Of a DNA stretch of 64,000 nt, positions 16,743-26,029 are shown piece by piece. Position 1 is the stretch's first letter; the number at the start of each line of letters is the position of its first letter. The notes beneath the pieces are model-generated. The model saw nothing but the letters and a program-made list of their open reading frames with translations. It made no database searches and was not told the DNA's origin. Made by a program: the position numbers and the translations under genes. This DNA comes from Marinilabiliaceae bacterium UBA5488. GTDB taxonomy: Bacteria; Bacteroidota; Bacteroidia; Bacteroidales; Marinilabiliaceae. Location of the stretch: positions 28,195 to 92,194 of the forward strand of contig DIPM01000010.1 in the NCBI GenBank assembly GCA_002427105.1, read 5' to 3'.

Positions 16743-18077
16743 TTAATATAATTTTTCCAGTTTTGCCCCTGCAAAATAGTGATTTAATATTGCTTTATAA
16801 TCAAAACCCTTTGCGGCCATCACGGCTGCACCTATCTGGCAAAGGCCTACACCATGCCCCCATCCGGCACCAATAAGGGTAAAGGATTGAGGCAGCCCTT
16901 CAAGTTTTTGTCCTGTCTCAACCACAAAGGCCGAGCTGTAAAGGTGCGATTCCGACAGGGCTTTTCGTATCTCCAGCTCCTTGCCTATTGTTATGCTGCT
17001 TTTTGTCCCTACTATTCTCAGACTAATTATTCTGCCTGACACGCCGCGCTTAATTGGGACTAGTTCTAATACCCCTCCTACATTTAATCCTAACTTTTTG
17101 TCAAGCAAGCCTTGAATTTTTTCTTGAGTGAGGGTGGTCTGCCAGCGATAAAAGTCTGAGGTCTCACGGTCGTATCCGTTGAGCACTTCGTTGATAATGC
17201 GCGAATCGGCAACATTGCAGTACGAGTCCTGTTTGTTACGTATCCACCTTTCGGCTTCCGTTTGCCTTGTCAGGTTTAAAGTTGCCTCCTTGCTGCCGGC
17301 GGGAGCGTCAACTACTTTTGTAAGATAGGGATGAGCTGTAGGTTCCCAAACGTTTTCAAAGGACTCTGTTACTCCACCGCAACATTTCGAGAAGCGGGCA
17401 TCACATATCTTAGCCTTATAGCTTAGCACCACTCCGACGCTTGCCTTGATGGCTTCTTTCACGGCCTCCGATGAAGCCCGCGAAATTCCCTGGTATCGCT
17501 GACAGTGGTCGTCGGCACAAACGTCGAAACCCTCATGCTCTTCACGGTCGTACCACTTGAGGTAGCCATCGGCAGTCTTAACTGTGCTATGGTAGTTTCC
17601 GCGGGTTTTAAGCTCGCTGCCCTTTTGAATTTGAGCCAGCAGCCAACTTCTGGAAATCACGGCATGTGCTTTTAGAAGTTCGGGTGAAGAGCTGGCACTC
17701 ATTTCCGATGAGATAACGCTACTAAGGTAATCTTCTATATCTATTATATTGAGGGCTCGCAGTTTATCTCCCTCTTTAATAAAACTGAGAGAGCCTTTAA
17801 AAGTCTGGTCTTCGGCGCGTTGCCAGTGAAAGTCGATGCCGATAATAACTTTTTTAAGAGTAAAGACCGTATTGTCAGTTTCAACAGGCTTCAGCACTAT
17901 TGGGAGACTAAGTTCGCGGCTTTCGCTTTGGCATGATAAGATTGCAGTGTCGCCCTTAAGACTCAGCCGGCAATCTCCGCATAACAACTTATCACTGCCA
18001 GCAAGCCTGAAATTTCCTTTCAGGCTAAAGCTTATCCGGGGTGATGAGAGGATGCCCACTCTTATTTCAGGATGCAT
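16743..18077 (-). CDS. SpoIID/LytB-domain protein
   Basis: A 444-residue protein with the SpoIID/LytB amidase-enhancer or lytic transglycosylase fold: DIEDYLSSVISSEMSASSS with the conserved Glu, LLKAHAVISRSWLLAQ, CCGGVTESFENVW and the C-terminal GAGWGHGVGLCQIGAAVMA. These residues line the glycan-cleaving groove in SpoIID. No clear signal peptide is visible; the first 60 residues form a beta-rich domain. The start lies 3 nt after the DUF4922 gene's stop, so the two are co-translated. Likely acts on muropeptides handled by the AmpG neighbour. Confidence 0.87.
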   Translation of the reverse strand: MHPEIRVGILSSPRISFSLKGNFRLAGSDKLLCGDCRLSLKGDTAILSCQSESRELSLPIVLKPVETDNTVFTLKKVIIGIDFHWQRAEDQTFKGSLSFIKEGDKLRALNIIDIEDYLSSVISSEMSASSSPELLKAHAVISRSWLLAQIQKGSELKTRGNYHSTVKTADGYLKWYDREEHEGFDVCADDHCQRYQGISRASSEAVKEAIKASVGVVLSYKAKICDARFSKCCGGVTESFENVWEPTAHPYLTKVVDAPAGSKEATLNLTRQTEAERWIRNKQDSYCNVADSRIINEVLNGYDRETSDFYRWQTTLTQEKIQGLLDKKLGLNVGGVLELVPIKRGVSGRIISLRIVGTKSSITIGKELEIRKALSESHLYSSAFVVETGQKLEGLPQSFTLIGAGWGHGVGLCQIGAAVMAAKGFDYKAILNHYFAGAKLEKLY

Positions 18078-18080
18078 GAC

Positions 18081-19025
18081 TTAGTCTCTTAGTTCGTTTT
18101 TTATTGCTTCCCATATTTTGTCCTCAAGCGAAAGCTGTTCAAAGATATCTTTTATTGTTTCCTTATTCAGCTTTTCATAGTCCTCCTGACGCGGGGTTAT
18201 AAGAACTCCTCCAAAGTCAACGGATGCAGGGCTAAGCAGAATTTGTTCCTTAGCGCTCAGAAAGTATTGGTCGGGGCGATGCTTTTGGCGTGGAAACACA
18301 AAGATACTCCATTCCTCATCCTGCCACAAAGAAATAATATTTATCATAGGCTCAGGATCCGACGGAAGATAGCTGCTAAATATTCTCATAATATGATTAA
18401 ACAGCATAGTGAGCTTCAAGGAATCAGAGCCACACAAGACCAGTACTTTCCTAAATCCATGGTTCAAGGCATAAGTGTTGCAGCCCTTCAAGCTTGACAG
18501 CAGCTCTTTTTCAGCTTTTTGAAACTCATCTTCTATCGGCATAAAGCCCTTGTTGCCTGCCTGAAAGTGAAAATGGTCCGGTGCCGATGCCCCGCAATTG
18601 GGACCGTTATAAAACAATGAATATTCGCTCAACTGCTTTGTCAGCTCCAGCATATCGGTGAATCTGCCCGCGATTAGCTGGGGGCTATGGCTAAGGGATG
18701 GCAAGGTGAGATGTTTATCAAAAATAGGATAGGGATTGATTAGTATTATATAGTCATTACGGTATTCTATTCCCATTTGCTGCGGTGGTCTGTTATCGCG
18801 GCAAAGAAAACAGCTCTTTCGCTCAACTGTTTTGGGATCGCGAACAGCTGTCGATGAGCGCATTCGTTCGGGGTTATATTGAATCTTGATCCTAATATTG
18901 TCGCCAAATTTCAGCTCACGGGTAAGTCCCTTAGATAAATTTGTGTAGTTGACTCTTGCCGTTTCCCAGTTTTTTAGTTGATCGGCAATCAGCATTTCTA
19001 TATGGTTGTAAAGCAAGCTACTCAT
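18081..19025 (-). CDS. DUF4922 protein (HIT/GalT-like fold)
   Basis: A 314-residue cytoplasmic protein. SCFLCRDNRPPQQMG suggests a metal-binding knuckle; ILINPYPIFDKHLTLPS and the pair PDHFHFQAGNKG resemble the histidine triad of GalT/ATP-adenylyltransferase relatives. A nucleotidyl-transfer activity, perhaps on a sugar phosphate, is plausible but unproven. It overlaps the upstream glycosyltransferase by 8 nt and precedes SpoIID by 3 nt, a tight operon. The function in this cluster is undescribed as far as can be told here. Confidence 0.75.
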   Translation of the reverse strand: MSSLLYNHIEMLIADQLKNWETARVNYTNLSKGLTRELKFGDNIRIKIQYNPERMRSSTAVRDPKTVERKSCFLCRDNRPPQQMGIEYRNDYIILINPYPIFDKHLTLPSLSHSPQLIAGRFTDMLELTKQLSEYSLFYNGPNCGASAPDHFHFQAGNKGFMPIEDEFQKAEKELLSSLKGCNTYALNHGFRKVLVLCGSDSLKLTMLFNHIMRIFSSYLPSDPEPMINIISLWQDEEWSIFVFPRQKHRPDQYFLSAKEQILLSPASVDFGGVLITPRQEDYEKLNKETIKDIFEQLSLEDKIWEAIKNELRD

Positions 19026-20508
19026 GGTTTTTGCTGTTTTTTGCTATCCTGGCTCTCAGCTCGAAGGTTCGCAAAGTATCCTTGTAGTGATTATAAGCAT
19101 TGATTTTAGCCATATCGGGCGAAGCATCGCTGTTCTCATCCCAGCGGCGACAGAGATAGAGCGGCTCATAAATCCTTCCTATCTGATAATGGCGCGATAT
19201 TCTGAGTCCGACCGCATAATCTTCGCCATAGCTTGTGTTGGGCACTTTTATTTGTCGCAATAGGGGTGTGTAAAAGGCGCGCGGAGCCCCAAAACCATTA
19301 ATCCGCAGGGCGTTATTTCGTCCGTTGTCGGGAGTCCACTCCCTGTGATCTATAATTCCAGGAGCTATCTCTTGCAGTTTGAAGTTTACCATTTTATATG
19401 AGCCCACTACCATGGCGCAGTTTTGGGTGTAGAAGGCATCTACTATCTTCATAAGTACATTATTATCAATATACATATCATCGCTATCCAGCTGAATGGC
19501 AAACCTGCCGCAGTGGGGATGAGCGATAGCCTCGTTCCAGCAGCCGCCTATGCCGAGATCCTTGCGATAGGGCACTACATGGATTATGCGTTCGTCGAGC
19601 TGCGCGTAACGCCGAATTATATCGGTGGTTCCGTCAGTCGAATAATTGTCAACGATTATAAGGTTGAACTTGAAGGCAGCCTGCTGCGATAATACGGAGT
19701 TGATCGCATCCTCGATAGTTCTTTTGCGGTCGCGCACGGGAATTATAACAGAGGCTTCCACCTGAAACTCTCCCTGCGATAAATCAACGGTGTTAAAATT
19801 GGGAGCCAGCCAGGCCCCAAGCGCTTTAAGGTGGGCGGTACAAGCCTGCTCCATTTCTATCTGGATGGCACGGTTGTCCGGATTCACGTATGCAAACTGC
19901 TTTTCTTCGGAGCTTATCTCATCTGCTTCTATATCAGTATAAAGCAACTCAGGAATATGGAAGATGCCCGCTTGTCGCGAAAGGCGCAGACGAAGGTCGT
20001 ACAGCCCGGCATAGTGGTGGTCGCCCGACATTTGCTCTGTTGCCTTTTTCAATTCAGAGCTGCGATAAAACAGCAGAGACCCGAAGTTGAAATCGTCGCG
20101 CAGGCTGCCTTCCAGATAGTCGTTCAGAGGATTTGCCTTTAAGCTGCCCTTGCGGCTTTCGTAATAGTCTGAGTATAACAATCCGGCTTGGCTGTCCTTG
20201 CATATTTGTGCAAAGCGCTCGAGGGAATATGCCCCGATGTTTAGGGCTGATTTTTTGAGATAAATAAGAGTAAATTCACTATCGGCAAATGCTGCAATGC
20301 TTTTGACGGTCTTTGTGGAGAAGAGAGAAAGGCTTTTTATCCATAAGACCTTGTAGCTAAGCAGCAGTTCATGCGGAGGCTGCTCTGATAGCAGGTACAC
20401 TTTTTTCACCATGCTGTTTCGCGTAAGCTGATTCAAACTTGCCGCTGTCTCTACCGGTTTCTCGCTTACTTGCACAAAGCATGTTATCGACTGTTCCATA
20501 TTTTGCAT
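19018..20508 (-). CDS. Family 2 glycosyltransferase with extra N-terminal domain
   Basis: A 496-residue cytoplasmic protein. Residues 1-240 form an unrecognised glycosyltransferase-like N-terminal domain (LLYSDYYESRKGSLKANPLN). Residues 250-480 are a GT-A fold of family 2: VEASVIIPVRDRKRTIEDAI, LIIVDNYSTDGTTDII and the metal-binding DSDD of AIQLDSDDMYIDNNV. The donor and acceptor are unknown. It heads the minus-strand operon and is divergent from the kinase with 57 nt between starts. A glycosyltransferase in a recycling locus is unusual and suggests a processed muropeptide or another surface glycan as acceptor. Confidence 0.82.
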   Translation of the reverse strand: MQNMEQSITCFVQVSEKPVETAASLNQLTRNSMVKKVYLLSEQPPHELLLSYKVLWIKSLSLFSTKTVKSIAAFADSEFTLIYLKKSALNIGAYSLERFAQICKDSQAGLLYSDYYESRKGSLKANPLNDYLEGSLRDDFNFGSLLFYRSSELKKATEQMSGDHHYAGLYDLRLRLSRQAGIFHIPELLYTDIEADEISSEEKQFAYVNPDNRAIQIEMEQACTAHLKALGAWLAPNFNTVDLSQGEFQVEASVIIPVRDRKRTIEDAINSVLSQQAAFKFNLIIVDNYSTDGTTDIIRRYAQLDERIIHVVPYRKDLGIGGCWNEAIAHPHCGRFAIQLDSDDMYIDNNVLMKIVDAFYTQNCAMVVGSYKMVNFKLQEIAPGIIDHREWTPDNGRNNALRINGFGAPRAFYTPLLRQIKVPNTSYGEDYAVGLRISRHYQIGRIYEPLYLCRRWDENSDASPDMAKINAYNHYKDTLRTFELRARIAKNSKNHE

Positions 20509-20565
20509 ATATTTAGCAATCCAAAAATAGTTTCTTTATTGCTCTTTTAGAAATATTGTTTCACT

Positions 20566-21402
20566 ATGATGCTTATTGCTGACAGCGGGTCGTCAAAAAC
20601 GTCCTGGACTCTGATCGATAAGGAGGCAGGCAAAGTTCAGGACTGCCGGACACAAGGTATTAACCCCTTTTATCAAACGGAGGATGAGATTTATACCTCC
20701 CTTGCCGAAGAATTTGGTCTGCCATTCGATGCAGATTCAGCTATCTATTTCTACGGGGCGGGCTGCGCGAATGCTGAAAAGAGCAGGATAGTAAAGGAGG
20801 CCTTAGCCCGCTTCTTCAAGACCGAAAAGGTAGAGGTTCAGAGCGACCTTTTGGCCGCGGCGCGTTCGTTGCTGGGACCGGAGGACGGGATAGCGGCTAT
20901 TTTGGGCACCGGTTCTAACTCCTGCTACTACGATGGCGAAAAGATAGTTGACAACTTGCCTCCTCTTGGCTATATTCTTGGTGACGAAGGAAGCGGGGCG
21001 GTGCTGGGGCGCAAATTGCTTGGCGATATATTGAAGAAGCAGGTGCCTGAAACTATTTGCCGGGATTTTTTTGATACTTACAATACCGGTGTTGCCGAAA
21101 TATTGGACAAAGTTTACAGGCAAGCTTTCCCCAACAGGTATTTGTCAGGCTACACCCGCTTTATTGCAGAGCATATCAGGGAAGAGTATATGGACAATTT
21201 AGTAAAAAACAGCTTTGTCGAATTTTTTAAGAGGAATATAAGTTATTATCCAAAGGCAAAAGAAATGCCGGTGAACTTTTGCGGCAGTGTAGCCTGGATT
21301 TTTCAAAGTCAGTTGCGGCTGGCCGCTTCAGATACAGATTATTTGCCCGGAATAATAAGAATGGAGCCGATGGAGGGATTAATCACCTTTCATTCCAAAT
21401 AA
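20566..21402 (+). CDS. BadF/BadG-type amino-sugar kinase (GlcNAc/MurNAc kinase-like)
   Basis: A 278-residue ASKHA-fold kinase: the phosphate-1 motif LIADSGSSKTSW, AAILGTGSNSCYYDG, and LGDEGSGAVLGRKLL are typical of N-acetylglucosamine kinases of the BadF/BadG group. Bacteroidota MurNAc/GlcNAc kinases belong here. It probably phosphorylates amino sugars delivered by the AmpG route. It is divergent from the glycosyltransferase operon across a 57-nt shared promoter region. Exact sugar specificity is not readable. Confidence 0.83.
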   Translation: MMLIADSGSSKTSWTLIDKEAGKVQDCRTQGINPFYQTEDEIYTSLAEEFGLPFDADSAIYFYGAGCANAEKSRIVKEALARFFKTEKVEVQSDLLAAARSLLGPEDGIAAILGTGSNSCYYDGEKIVDNLPPLGYILGDEGSGAVLGRKLLGDILKKQVPETICRDFFDTYNTGVAEILDKVYRQAFPNRYLSGYTRFIAEHIREEYMDNLVKNSFVEFFKRNISYYPKAKEMPVNFCGSVAWIFQSQLRLAASDTDYLPGIIRMEPMEGLITFHSK

Positions 21403-21420
21403 AGCAGTTTTGAAATAAAG

Positions 21421-21452
21421 TAAGGCTAAAAACCTTACAGCTTTTAGCCTTA
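21421..21452. terminator. Stem-loop between kinase and pgi
   Basis: TAAGGCTAAAA and TTTTAGCCTTA can form an 11-bp stem with a 10-nt loop between two convergent genes. There is no long T run on either side, so termination is weak or only inferred from position. Confidence 0.35.
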
Positions 21453-21566
21453 ACCAAAGAAGGTGAATCTTATAATTTGCTGTTCCCCGAACTAAGAAGG
21501 CTTCCTTTTGAACAAAAGGAATAGCCGGGCTGATGCTTAGTTGGGCTTACTTCAAAATATTCCGTT

Positions 21567-22910
21567 TTACAATCTCTTTTTGATTGCTTCAGTTTCTTTT
21601 TCAAAACCGGGTTTGCCTAAGAGGGCAAACATATTCTTCTTGTAGGCTTCTACTCCCGGTTGGTCGAAGGGGTTAACGCCCAACACATAGCCGCTAATTC
21701 CGCAGGCCTTTTCAAAGAAGTATATCAGTTGGCCAATATAGTTCTCGTTCAGCTCGGGAATAGAAATGCGTAGGTTGGGAACCCCACCGTCTATATGAGC
21801 TACAAGCGTTCCCAGCTCAGCCTTTTTGTTAACTTCATCGATGCGTTTTCCGGCCAGATAATTCAAACTGTCAAGATTGTCTTTATCACTTGGGATTTCG
21901 ACTTTGTGATTAGCCTTCTCTACAGAGATTACAGTCTCGAAGATATTGCGCTCCCCTTCCTGTATCCACTGACCCATAGAGTGAAGGTCGGTTGTGAAAT
22001 CAACTGCCGCGGGGAAGATGCCTTTGTTTTCCTTTCCTTCACTTTCGCCGTAAAGTTGCTTCCACCATTCGGCAAAGAAGTGTAGCTTGGGATTATAGTT
22101 GACCAGTATTTCTGTAGTCTTTCCGCTTTGATAAAGCAGGTTGCGAACGGCTGCGTAAATGGCGGAGGGGTTATCGTTATAGGCAACACCCTGAGCTGTA
22201 GCCTTCTCCATAAAGGCGGCGCCTTCAACCAATTTATCAATGTCCAGACCTGCAATTGCAATGGGCAGCAGCCCTACAGGAGTAAGTACTGAGAAGCGTC
22301 CTCCCACATCATCAGGTATCACGTAAGTTTGAAAGCCTTCCCGCTCGGCCAGGGTGCGCAAGGCGCCTTTTGAAGCATCGGTAATGGCCACGATGCGGTC
22401 TTTGACTTCGTCGCGGCTATATTTCTTTTCAAGCAGTTCCTTGAGAAGACGGAATGCTATGGCCGGCTCTGTTGTTGTCCCCGATTTGGAAATAACAATT
22501 ACCGAAAAGTCTTTGTCCTGCAGCAAGTCCAGAAGCTCGTAGCTGTAGTCTTCTCCGATATTTTGTCCGGCATAAACCACAACCGGTGAATTGCGCTTCT
22601 TTTGGAGATGGTCGAAGGAGTTGGAAAGTGCATCAATTACTGCCCTGGCGCCAAGATAGCTGCCTCCGATACCTACAACCACCACTATCTCCGACTGCTT
22701 GCTAAGCCTAGTGGCGCTTGCCTTTATCGTCTTGAGCTCTTCTCTGGTAATAGAAGAGGGAAGGTTTAACCATCCCAGGAAATCACTGCCGGCACCACTC
22801 TTGTCGTGAAGTTTTTGTTGAGCACTCAGAACTTCCTTTTCGAGTTGTTTAACAGCTCCATCGGCAATAAAACCTTTGGTTTTGCTGAAGTCAATGCTTA
22901 TTTTTTGCAT
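21567..22910 (-). CDS. pgi: Glucose-6-phosphate isomerase
   Basis: Interconverts glucose-6-phosphate and fructose-6-phosphate. The 447 residues fit the short bacterial form. Signatures include VVVVGIGGSYLGARAVIDAL (phosphate loop), VISKSGTTTEPAIAFRLL, DDVGGRFSVLTPVGLLPIA, and the late segment with the active-site histidine and lysine (NPFDQPGVEAYKKNMFALLG). It is the third gene of the minus-strand series lysS-gpsA-pgi, 128 nt after gpsA, an arrangement that recurs in Bacteroidota. Confidence 0.96.
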   Translation of the reverse strand: MQKISIDFSKTKGFIADGAVKQLEKEVLSAQQKLHDKSGAGSDFLGWLNLPSSITREELKTIKASATRLSKQSEIVVVVGIGGSYLGARAVIDALSNSFDHLQKKRNSPVVVYAGQNIGEDYSYELLDLLQDKDFSVIVISKSGTTTEPAIAFRLLKELLEKKYSRDEVKDRIVAITDASKGALRTLAEREGFQTYVIPDDVGGRFSVLTPVGLLPIAIAGLDIDKLVEGAAFMEKATAQGVAYNDNPSAIYAAVRNLLYQSGKTTEILVNYNPKLHFFAEWWKQLYGESEGKENKGIFPAAVDFTTDLHSMGQWIQEGERNIFETVISVEKANHKVEIPSDKDNLDSLNYLAGKRIDEVNKKAELGTLVAHIDGGVPNLRISIPELNENYIGQLIYFFEKACGISGYVLGVNPFDQPGVEAYKKNMFALLGKPGFEKETEAIKKRL

Positions 22911-23038
22911 ACTTTCTATGAGTCTATTATTTATTTATTATCAAGTCTTGCGTCATGAGTTAGAGCTTACTTCAAAAAATCATGCTGAAGCTATGGGTTA
23001 ACAAAGATAAGAGATTCCTTTTACTAAACTCCGGGTAT

Positions 23039-24037
23039 TTATCTCAGCGATTCAGTTAACAGTCTTATTTCAATTGCCGGTGAAATGCGCTCATAAAGAA
23101 TATTATAAACGGCATCGGTTATGGGCATATTAACACTGTATTTGTCGTTGATATCTTTGATGCTCTTAGCTGCATAATATCCTTCGGCTATCATCAGCAT
23201 TTCCATCTGGGCACTTTTTACCGAATATCCTTTCCCTATCATGGTGCCAAAGGTGCGGTTGCGGCTGAACTGAGAGTAGCAGGTAACCAGCAAATCACCC
23301 AAATAGGCTGAGCTTTTTATATCACGGGGAATCGGGTGTACAGTATCCACAAAACGTTTAATCTCCTGTATGGCATTGGAAATCAGTACGGCCTGAAAAT
23401 TGTCTCCATAACCCAGTCCGTGGCAGATACCTGAGGCTACAGCCATAATATTTTTTATCACGGCTGAGTATTCCGTGCCATAGATATCGTCACTTACAAC
23501 GGTTTTAATAAAGCTGCACTGCAAGCGGTTTGCAAATTCGCGCCCCTGTTTTATATCCTGACAGGCAATGGTAAGGTAGGAGAGACGCTCTAAAGCGACT
23601 TCTTCGGCATGACAAGGGCCGGAAATAACCGCGACCTGATCGAGGGGAACAGAATGGACTTTATGAAAATAGCTGCCTATAACAAGATTATCATCGGGCA
23701 CCAGTCCTTTAATTGCCGAAACAATAAATTTACCCGTCAGAGGAACAGTTAGCTTGCTAAGGGTATCTTTTAAAAAGGCTGAGGGGTTAGCGAAAATCAG
23801 TATATCTGAAAGCTCAACCATTTCATTGATATCTGTTGTAAAGCAGATTTTATCTGTATCAAAGGCGACCGAGGTGAGGTAGTTGGGATTATGTTTAATC
23901 TTCTTAAAGGTCTCGATATAATCGGCATTTCGGAAATACCAATTGATGGAGTCTGAGTTAATCAACACCATTTTTGCAATGGCTGTTGCCCAGCTGCCAC
24001 TTCCTACAATCCCGATTTTTGACGTTGTTACGTCCAT
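23039..24037 (-). CDS. gpsA: Glycerol-3-phosphate dehydrogenase [NAD(P)+]
   Basis: Reduces dihydroxyacetone phosphate to glycerol-3-phosphate for phospholipid synthesis. The 332 residues show the dinucleotide motif KIGIVGSGSWATAIAKM, the catalytic lysine region FIVSAIKGLVPD, ISGPCHAEEVALE and the second lysine in EYSAVIKNIMAVASGIC. It lies 30 nt downstream of lysS in a probable operon and is full length. Confidence 0.94.
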   Translation of the reverse strand: MDVTTSKIGIVGSGSWATAIAKMVLINSDSINWYFRNADYIETFKKIKHNPNYLTSVAFDTDKICFTTDINEMVELSDILIFANPSAFLKDTLSKLTVPLTGKFIVSAIKGLVPDDNLVIGSYFHKVHSVPLDQVAVISGPCHAEEVALERLSYLTIACQDIKQGREFANRLQCSFIKTVVSDDIYGTEYSAVIKNIMAVASGICHGLGYGDNFQAVLISNAIQEIKRFVDTVHPIPRDIKSSAYLGDLLVTCYSQFSRNRTFGTMIGKGYSVKSAQMEMLMIAEGYYAAKSIKDINDKYSVNMPITDAVYNILYERISPAIEIRLLTESLR

Positions 24038-24067
24038 GCTTGTTAGTTTTCTGATAAGCCTTTTAGA

Positions 24068-25795
24068 CTATTGGTTGATCCACCCGGCTACATCTTCCTT
24101 AGAAGGATTGGGCAGACCTAATTTATTCTTTTTGTTGATGCCGCACAAATCCTGATGCAGTTTATTCGTGTTTTCGACATCCAGCAGGTCTTTTACTCTC
24201 TGGTAACCGGCTTTGCGCACCACCGGCACCCATTCCAGGGGTATGCCAATTTTAGTAAAGCTCTCATCAGGATCTTTCTCTACCCTTTTTTCCGGCTTCA
24301 TCTGGGGGAAAAACAGGACTTCCTGAATCGACTGCTGGTTGGTCATAAGCATTGTGAGACGGTCGATACCGATGCCCATACCCGAGGTGGGAGGCATGCC
24401 ATATTCGAGGGCTCGTACAAAGTCGCGGTCTATAAACATAGCTTCATCATCACCCTTTTCTGAAAGTTTCATCTGCTCCTGAAAGCGCTCCAGCTGGTCT
24501 ATGGGGTCATTCAGCTCGCTGTAAGCATTGGCCAGCTCCTTTCCGTTGACCATCAGCTCAAAGCGCTCTGTAAGCTCCGGATTATCGCGGTGCTTCTTGC
24601 AGAGAGGTGACATCTCGATAGGGTAATCTGTAATAAAGGTTGGCTGTATATAGTTGGCTTCACATTTTTCGCCAAATATCTCGTCGATTAGTTTGCCCTT
24701 GCCCATCGAAGGGTCGGTCTCTATGCCAAGCTTTTTGCATACCGCGTGCAGTTGCTCTTCATTCATCCCGCTAATATCAATTCCGGTGTGCTCCTTAATT
24801 GCCCCAAGCATGGTAACCCGCTTATAGGGGCGCTTAAAGTCAATGGTCTTGTCGCCCACCTGCACCACGGTTGTTCCATGCAGTTCAAGAGCCACACGCT
24901 CAACCATTTCCTCGGTGAACTCCATCATCCACTTATAATCTTTGTAGGCAACATATATCTCCATCACAGTAAATTCAGGATTGTGTGTCCTGTCCATTCC
25001 TTCGTTACGGAAATCTTTGGCAAACTCATATACGCCATCGAAACCGCCAACTATCAGGCGTTTCAGATATAGCTCGTTTGCAATACGCAGATACAAGGGA
25101 ATGTTGAGAGCATTGTGATGAGTGATAAAGGGGCGGGCAGCAGCTCCGCCGGGGATGGCTTGAAGTATCGGTGTCTCTACTTCGAGGTAACCTTTCTCAT
25201 TAAAGAAATTACGCATAGTGTTTACTATCTGCGTCCTTTTAATGAAGGTATCCATCACGTGGTCGTTGACTATCAAATCGACGTAACGCTGGCGATATCT
25301 CTGCTCGGGATCGGTAAAGGCATCAAAGGTGCGGCCGTCCTTCTCTTTAACCACGGGAAGTGGTCTGAGCGATTTAGCCAAAATAGTAAGCTCCTTTACA
25401 TGTACTGAAGTTTCCCCGGTTTGTGTGACAAACACAAAGCCTTTAACTCCAATGATATCACCTATATCGAGCAAGCGTTTAAATACAGTGTTATACAGCG
25501 TCTTATCCTCATCCGGACAAATATCATCCCGTTTTATATAGAGCTGAATCCGACCCGTAGAATCTTTTATTTCGGCGAAGGAAGCGCTGCCCATGATACG
25601 CCTGCCCATAATACGTCCTGCAAGGCATACCTCTTGATGCTTATCTTCGTTAGCCTCAAAATTTTCTAGAATATCAGCGGCGTAATGTGATACAGGATAA
25701 AGGTCGGCCGGATAGGCGTTAATACCCAACTTGCTAAGCTCCTTAAGGCTTTCGCGTCGAATCAGTTCCTGTTCGCTCAGTTCGAGATGATCCAT
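24068..25795 (-). CDS. lysS: Lysyl-tRNA synthetase, class II
   Basis: Charges tRNA-Lys. The 575 residues contain an OB-fold anticodon-binding domain (about 60-160) and the class II core: motif 1 around NTMRNFFNEKGYLEVETPIL, motif 2 FAKDFRNEGMDRTHNPEFT, and motif 3 TSGMGIGIDRLTMLM. A C-terminal extension of about 70 residues beyond the core (EDVAGWINQ at the end) is seen in Bacteroidota LysS. It heads the operon with gpsA. Confidence 0.96.
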   Translation of the reverse strand: MDHLELSEQELIRRESLKELSKLGINAYPADLYPVSHYAADILENFEANEDKHQEVCLAGRIMGRRIMGSASFAEIKDSTGRIQLYIKRDDICPDEDKTLYNTVFKRLLDIGDIIGVKGFVFVTQTGETSVHVKELTILAKSLRPLPVVKEKDGRTFDAFTDPEQRYRQRYVDLIVNDHVMDTFIKRTQIVNTMRNFFNEKGYLEVETPILQAIPGGAAARPFITHHNALNIPLYLRIANELYLKRLIVGGFDGVYEFAKDFRNEGMDRTHNPEFTVMEIYVAYKDYKWMMEFTEEMVERVALELHGTTVVQVGDKTIDFKRPYKRVTMLGAIKEHTGIDISGMNEEQLHAVCKKLGIETDPSMGKGKLIDEIFGEKCEANYIQPTFITDYPIEMSPLCKKHRDNPELTERFELMVNGKELANAYSELNDPIDQLERFQEQMKLSEKGDDEAMFIDRDFVRALEYGMPPTSGMGIGIDRLTMLMTNQQSIQEVLFFPQMKPEKRVEKDPDESFTKIGIPLEWVPVVRKAGYQRVKDLLDVENTNKLHQDLCGINKKNKLGLPNPSKEDVAGWINQ

Positions 25796-25826
25796 GTTAT
25801 GTCGTTTAAAAATGCTGTAAATTCCG

Positions 25827-25834
25827 CAAAGATA
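25827..25834 (-). promoter_or_regulatory. Promoter -7 box for lysS
   Basis: TATCTTTG on the minus strand lies 31 nt before the lysS ATG and matches TAnnTTTG; a -33 TTG is not clear. Confidence 0.45.
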
Positions 25835-25984
25835 AGCTCAAATTATTCAAATTAAAAAGGAAGAGCCTATTTTGTCAGGACTTAAGCTCTCTAAACAATT
25901 AGCAGTCCCGGACGTTATTCATTTCTACTTGATTTATTAATAAAGAAAGTTAACTATTATGCTCCTTACTTAGCTTGATTGTCC

Positions 25985-25992
25985 TATTTTTG
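25985..25992 (+). promoter_or_regulatory. Promoter -7 box for lipA-lipB
   Basis: TATTTTTG matches TAnnTTTG and sits 37 nt before the lipA ATG. The -33 element is not recognisable. Confidence 0.45.
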
Positions 25993-26029
25993 TGCAGGGG
26001 AGCAGACTTAAATATAAGCTCAATAAAGT

